Shown here: positions 6,090-8,554 of the stretch, in pieces
Numbering within the stretch: the first letter of the stretch is position 1
How the letters are laid out: each line of letters begins with the position of its first letter
From: Candidatus Acetothermia bacterium
GTDB lineage: Bacteria; Bipolaricaulota; Bipolaricaulia; RBG-16-55-9; JANLFV01
Reading direction: 5' to 3'
DNA length: 8,554 nt
Assembly: GCA_028275195.1 (NCBI GenBank)
Contig: JAPWVC010000052.1
Location: 1-8,554, forward strand
Position numbers and translations under genes: made by a program
The notes under the pieces: generated by a model
What the model saw: only the letters and a program-made list of their open reading frames with translations
The model's database searches: none
Told to the model about the DNA's origin: nothing

Positions 6090-6329
6090 ATGCCGGAGGT
6101 GAAGGTCTACACCACGCCGACCTGCCCGTGGTGCATGCGGGTCAAGCAATTCCTCGATGAACGGAATATCCCCTATGAGGAGTATAATGTCGCTGAGGAC
6201 CCCATCCGGGCGGAGGAGATGATCCAGAAGTCCGGCCAGATGGGCGTCCCGGTGATCGAGGTCGACGGGGAGATCGTCGTCGGGTTCGACCGCCCGCGGC
6301 TGGAGGAGCTCCTGGGCCTCGAGGAGTAG
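6090..6329 (+). CDS. Glutaredoxin-like protein (YruB/NrdH type), CPWC active site
   Basis: A 79-residue single thioredoxin-fold dithiol oxidoreductase. The redox site is C12-P-W-C15 after VYTTPT, and the cis-proline is P54 in GQMGVPVIEVDG; the ending GFDRPRLEELLGL is typical of the small YruB-family glutaredoxins. These accept electrons from thioredoxin reductase or low-molecular thiols and reduce protein disulfides. The start at 6090 is chosen over an in-frame ATG at 6006 because AAAGGAGG (6075-6082) stands 7 nt before it and because the extra N-terminal stretch would lie inside the repressor gene and has no family similarity. It follows the repressor by 17 nt in the same operon. A role in re-reducing the larger disulfide oxidoreductase or the repressor's own cysteines is plausible but inferred. 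Confidence 0.93.
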   Translation: MPEVKVYTTPTCPWCMRVKQFLDERNIPYEEYNVAEDPIRAEEMIQKSGQMGVPVIEVDGEIVVGFDRPRLEELLGLEE

Positions 6330-6351
6330 CCCTTATCGGAGGTGATCTCAG

Positions 6352-6726
6352 GTGAAGGAGTTCTCGTTCATCCTGGGGAATAACCCCGGGGCATTGCAGG
6401 ATGTGGCCGCGGCCCTGGGGGCAGAGCATGTGAACTTGGAGGGGGTGGCGGGGCTGACCGTCCTGGACGAAGGGATCATCGCTATTGTCCCCGACGATCC
6501 GGACAAGACCCGCAAGGTCTTGAGGGCCAAGGGGATCGAGTTCGAGGAGCGAGAGGCCCTGGTGTTGAGCCTCCCCCACCAGCCCGGGCAACTGGCAACG
6601 ATCCTCGGCCGCCTGGCTGACGAGGGGATCAATGTGCTCTCCTGCTACTGCACTGTAGAGAAGAACCAGATCGTCTTCACTGTGGACCAGGTGGACCGGG
6701 CCAAGGCCATCTTCCGGATCCCCTAA
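6352..6726 (+). CDS. Tandem ACT-domain protein
   Basis: A 124-residue protein consisting of two ACT-like domains (about 3-63 and 66-124) with no enzyme domain. Each has the ACT opening pattern of a beta strand followed by a turn and helix: FSFILGNNPGALQDVAAAL in the first, and LVLSLPHQPGQLATILGRLADEGINV in the second. ACT pairs usually bind amino acids and serve as allosteric sensors. The start is GTG at 6352, with GGAGGTGAT (6338-6346) 5 nt upstream, an essentially perfect complement to the 16S rRNA 3' end. It is the last gene of the operon, 22 nt after the glutaredoxin gene. The ligand is not visible; the convergent branched-chain amino acid transporter may or may not be related. C-Y-C occurs in the second domain (LSCYCTVE), which is not a known redox site. 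Confidence 0.85.
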   Translation: MKEFSFILGNNPGALQDVAAALGAEHVNLEGVAGLTVLDEGIIAIVPDDPDKTRKVLRAKGIEFEEREALVLSLPHQPGQLATILGRLADEGINVLSCYCTVEKNQIVFTVDQVDRAKAIFRIP

Positions 6727-6767
6727 AAGAGGGGCGAGGCAGGGGGGAGGAAAGGAACAGAGCTCGC

Positions 6768-7844
6768 CTAAGGCCAGGCTCTCCCCCTTTGGCCTCCCCG
6801 CAAGAGGGGGAGGCGGATGATCCCCTGGCGGGCGAAGCGCAGGACCAGCAAGAGCACGGCGATAAAGATCAGGGTCGTCCATCCCGGCGGGAGGTTCAAA
6901 GTGAAAGCGGAGGGGACCGTCCGTCCGAGGAGCTCCTTCCCGAGGATGAGGAAGTAGGCCCCGAGGATCGGGCCGAGGATCGTCCCCATCCCCCCCAAGA
7001 CCGCGGCGATGATCACCTTGAGGGAGAGGTCTAAAGAGAGCATCTCTGAGGGGACGAGGCTCCGCCAGTAGTGGGCGTAGAAGGCCCCGCCCAGGCCGGC
7101 GATCGCGGAACTAATGAGGAAAGCTAGGATCTTATACTTCGCGGCGTTGATCCCTGCCGCCTCGACCGCCTCCTCGTCCTCCCTGATGGCTTCAAAGATC
7201 TTCCCGACCTTCGAGCGGGCGAGCCAGAGGAGGAGGACGGCCACGAAGGCCATCAGCCCCAGGGAGTAGTAATAGTCGAGCTGCTGGATCTTGGCATAGC
7301 GGAGGAGGAGGTCGGCCCGATCGATCCTCCCGTCGTTATTGAAGTCCCGCAAGGCCACGATTGCCAGTGGCGTCAGGCCGGCCTTGCCCAGCCCCCCGCC
7401 AGTGATCCTGGCGAACCGCTCGATGCTCACCAGCTTCACCGCCAGGATCGGGAGGAATAAGGTCACCAGGGCGAGGTAGGCTCCCCGGAGCCTCAGGGTA
7501 GGGAAGCCGACGAGGAAGCCCAAGAGGACGGCCGCGAGGACTCCAATCGGGATCGAGATGGAGATCGGCCAGCCCCAGACCGCATTGGCGAGCCCGCCGG
7601 TATAGCTCGCGGCCCCGATGAAGAAGGCCTGGCCGAAGCTGATCTGGCCGGTGAACCCTGAGAGGATGTCCCAGCTCATGGCGAAGACCGCGAGGTAATT
7701 GGCCAAGATGAAGGCGGTGATCCAGGGATCTCCCCGCTCAGGGTGGAAGACCGGGAGGTGGGGGAGCGAGGCGAGGACACCGAGCGCCGTGACTCCCACC
7801 AAGGCCTTTAGGGCTGTAGTTGAGCCTCGGCCCTTCATTTTCAC
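6768..7844 (-). CDS. livM: Branched-chain amino acid ABC transporter permease LivM
   Basis: A 358-residue inner-membrane permease that pairs with LivH to form the channel of a LIV-type importer. About eight to nine hydrophobic segments are seen; GFTGQISFGQAFFIGAASYTGG (63-84) and the cytoplasmic coupling loop FEAIREDEEAVEAAGINAAKYK (217-238) are hallmark regions, followed by IAGLGGAFYAHYW and the VLGGMGTILGPILGA stretch. The loop between the hydrophobic segments ending near 140 and starting near 192 carries an extra dockerin/EF-hand-like loop, D167-FNNDGRIDRA-D178. The start is GTG at 7844, overlapping the livH stop by 4 nt (GTGA); an in-frame ATG two codons later (7838) is an alternative. 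The C-terminal tail is basic and short. The ATPases and the binding protein lie outside the window. Confidence 0.95.
   Translation of the reverse strand: MKMKGRGSTTALKALVGVTALGVLASLPHLPVFHPERGDPWITAFILANYLAVFAMSWDILSGFTGQISFGQAFFIGAASYTGGLANAVWGWPISISIPIGVLAAVLLGFLVGFPTLRLRGAYLALVTLFLPILAVKLVSIERFARITGGGLGKAGLTPLAIVALRDFNNDGRIDRADLLLRYAKIQQLDYYYSLGLMAFVAVLLLWLARSKVGKIFEAIREDEEAVEAAGINAAKYKILAFLISSAIAGLGGAFYAHYWRSLVPSEMLSLDLSLKVIIAAVLGGMGTILGPILGAYFLILGKELLGRTVPSAFTLNLPPGWTTLIFIAVLLLVLRFARQGIIRLPLLRGGQRGRAWP
6792..6814. repeat. GC-rich inverted repeat near the convergent gene ends
   Basis: GCCTCCCC (6792-6799) and GGGGAGGC (6807-6814) form a perfect 8-bp stem with the 7-nt loop GCAAGAG. It lies inside the last codons of livM, about 65 bp beyond the ACT-protein stop. 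No T-run follows on either strand, so it is not a classical intrinsic terminator, though it could slow converging transcripts. The 41-nt intergenic gap before it (6727-6767) is purine-rich on the plus strand and holds nothing else I can name, apart from GGCGAG...CTCGCC arms too far apart to be convincing. Confidence 0.35.
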
Positions 7845-8554
7845 TCTGCTCTCCCGCCGAAGAGGCCCCGAGGCCGGAGCATCAGGACCGTCAGCAACAA
7901 GATTAATGAGGGGAGCCCGACCCAGGAGGGCCCCAAGGCGGGGGTATAGATGGTCCAGGTCTCGAGGAACCCGACTAGATAGGCAGCAGCAAGGCTCCCG
8001 GGGATGCTCCCCAGGCCCCCGAGGATGGCGATGGCGAAGCTAATGATCATCGGCTCGCGCCAGATGCTCGGGACGAGCGAGGTCCAAGAGATGAAGAAGA
8101 TCCCGGCGACGGCCGCCAGTGCCCCCGAGATCATGAAGGTCAGGAGGTAGACCCTCTCCGGCTCGATCCCCACGAGGGCTGCGCCGGTCCGGTCCTGGGC
8201 GGTGGCGAGGATCGCCTTTCCTGCCTTGCTCCGGCGGATGAAGAAAAAGAGGGCAAGACAACAGGCCCAGGAGACCAAGAACCCGAGGAGGCGGTCCTTG
8301 GGGACCTGGGCTCCCCAGAGGAGCGCGGCCCCCTCGAGGAAGGGGTCGAGGTTGCGTGGGCTGGGGCCGAGGGCGGGGATGACGAGGAGGAGCTGCTCTA
8401 GGAGGAGCGAGAAAGCCAGGGTAGCCATCACGGTGACGACCGGATGGAAGATGAAGTAGCGGATGAAGCCCCAGTAGATTAGGGCGGCGAAGAGGGCCGT
8501 AAAGGCGACCGCGACCGCCGCGGCGAGGTAGATGTCCCAGCCGAAGAGCCCGTT
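7841..8554 (-). CDS. livH: Branched-chain amino acid ABC transporter permease LivH, partial (5' end outside window)
   Basis: The frame is open to the right edge, giving 237 residues. Typical LivH has about 290-300, so roughly the first 50-60 are missing. The visible N-terminal part reads NGLFGWDIYLAAAVAVA and continues through FHPVVTVMATLAFSLLLEQ, so the ATG at 8431 is internal. The coupling loop, ILATAQDRTGAALVGIEPERVYLLTFMISGALAAVAGIF, and the ISFAIAILGGLGSIPGSLAAAYLVG segment identify LivH rather than LivM. The gene ends with MLRPRGLFGG, the usual LivH C-terminus. The stop overlaps the livM start by 4 nt, so the two permeases are translationally coupled and made together. Substrates of the family are leucine, isoleucine, valine and also urea, amides or other small molecules, so specificity is not settled. 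Confidence 0.95.
   Translation of the reverse strand, partial: NGLFGWDIYLAAAVAVAFTALFAALIYWGFIRYFIFHPVVTVMATLAFSLLLEQLLLVIPALGPSPRNLDPFLEGAALLWGAQVPKDRLLGFLVSWACCLALFFFIRRSKAGKAILATAQDRTGAALVGIEPERVYLLTFMISGALAAVAGIFFISWTSLVPSIWREPMIISFAIAILGGLGSIPGSLAAAYLVGFLETWTIYTPALGPSWVGLPSLILLLTVLMLRPRGLFGGRAE

Noticed and set aside
6727..6820. Intrinsic terminator between the ACT gene and livM
   Set aside because: The only stable stem (6792-6814) lies within livM and has no T-run on either strand.
6142..6882. Minus-strand 246-codon frame across the glutaredoxin, ACT gene and livM end
   Set aside because: It covers two convincing plus-strand genes and the livM 3' end; its translation is Pro/Gly/Arg-rich and resembles no protein family.
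1..8554. CRISPR array, insertion sequence, tRNA, rRNA or att site
   Set aside because: No direct-repeat series, transposase, terminal inverted repeats or RNA-gene signature was seen; the window is almost fully occupied by housekeeping-type genes of similar composition.

Overview
The window is GC-rich bacterial DNA. Strong Shine-Dalgarno sites (AGGAGG, GGAGGTGAT) and recognisable -35/-10 promoter pairs support a bacterial origin. Gene packing is tight, with 1-22 nt gaps and 4 nt overlaps. The gene set is a membrane pyrophosphatase, a hyperthermophile-type double thioredoxin-fold protein and a LIV-type transporter. This would suit a thermophilic or anaerobic lineage, possibly from a little-cultured phylum, but that placement is inference and no marker gene here settles it.

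Layout. (1) 1-1861, plus strand: the C-terminal third of a membrane pyrophosphatase (hppA, cut by the left edge), followed after 1 nt by an alkaline-phosphatase-superfamily phosphodiesterase. (2) 1928-2849, plus strand: a UPF0173-type metallo-beta-lactamase-fold hydrolase and a 74-residue unknown protein. (3) 2826-5022, minus strand: an M3-family oligoendopeptidase followed by an OsmC-family thiol protein; the OsmC end overlaps the unknown small gene tail to tail. (4) 5023-5153: a divergent control region with two back-to-back sigma-70-like promoters and a perfect 19-bp palindrome just after the rightward -10 box. (5) 5154-6726, plus strand: a four-gene operon of a PDO/AhpF-N-terminal-like double thioredoxin-fold protein, a CsoR-superfamily repressor, a small CPWC glutaredoxin and a tandem ACT-domain protein. 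(6) 6768-8554, minus strand: branched-chain amino acid ABC permeases livH (cut by the right edge) and livM.

The centre of interest is region 4-5. The palindrome has the TATACCCC/GGGGTATA arms typical of CsoR-family operators and lies over the expected transcription start, so the repressor encoded by the second gene very probably controls its own operon. That repressor keeps both cysteines of the Cu(I) sensor CsoR (C36 and C65) but has tyrosine where CsoR has its ligand histidine. This C-x-C pattern is the one of CstR persulfide sensors. The operon otherwise encodes two CxxC thiol oxidoreductases, and an OsmC-type thiol protein is transcribed divergently. A thiol, disulfide or persulfide stress response is therefore a better reading than copper efflux. 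A second oddity is a dockerin/EF-hand-like calcium loop in an outward-facing loop of LivM.
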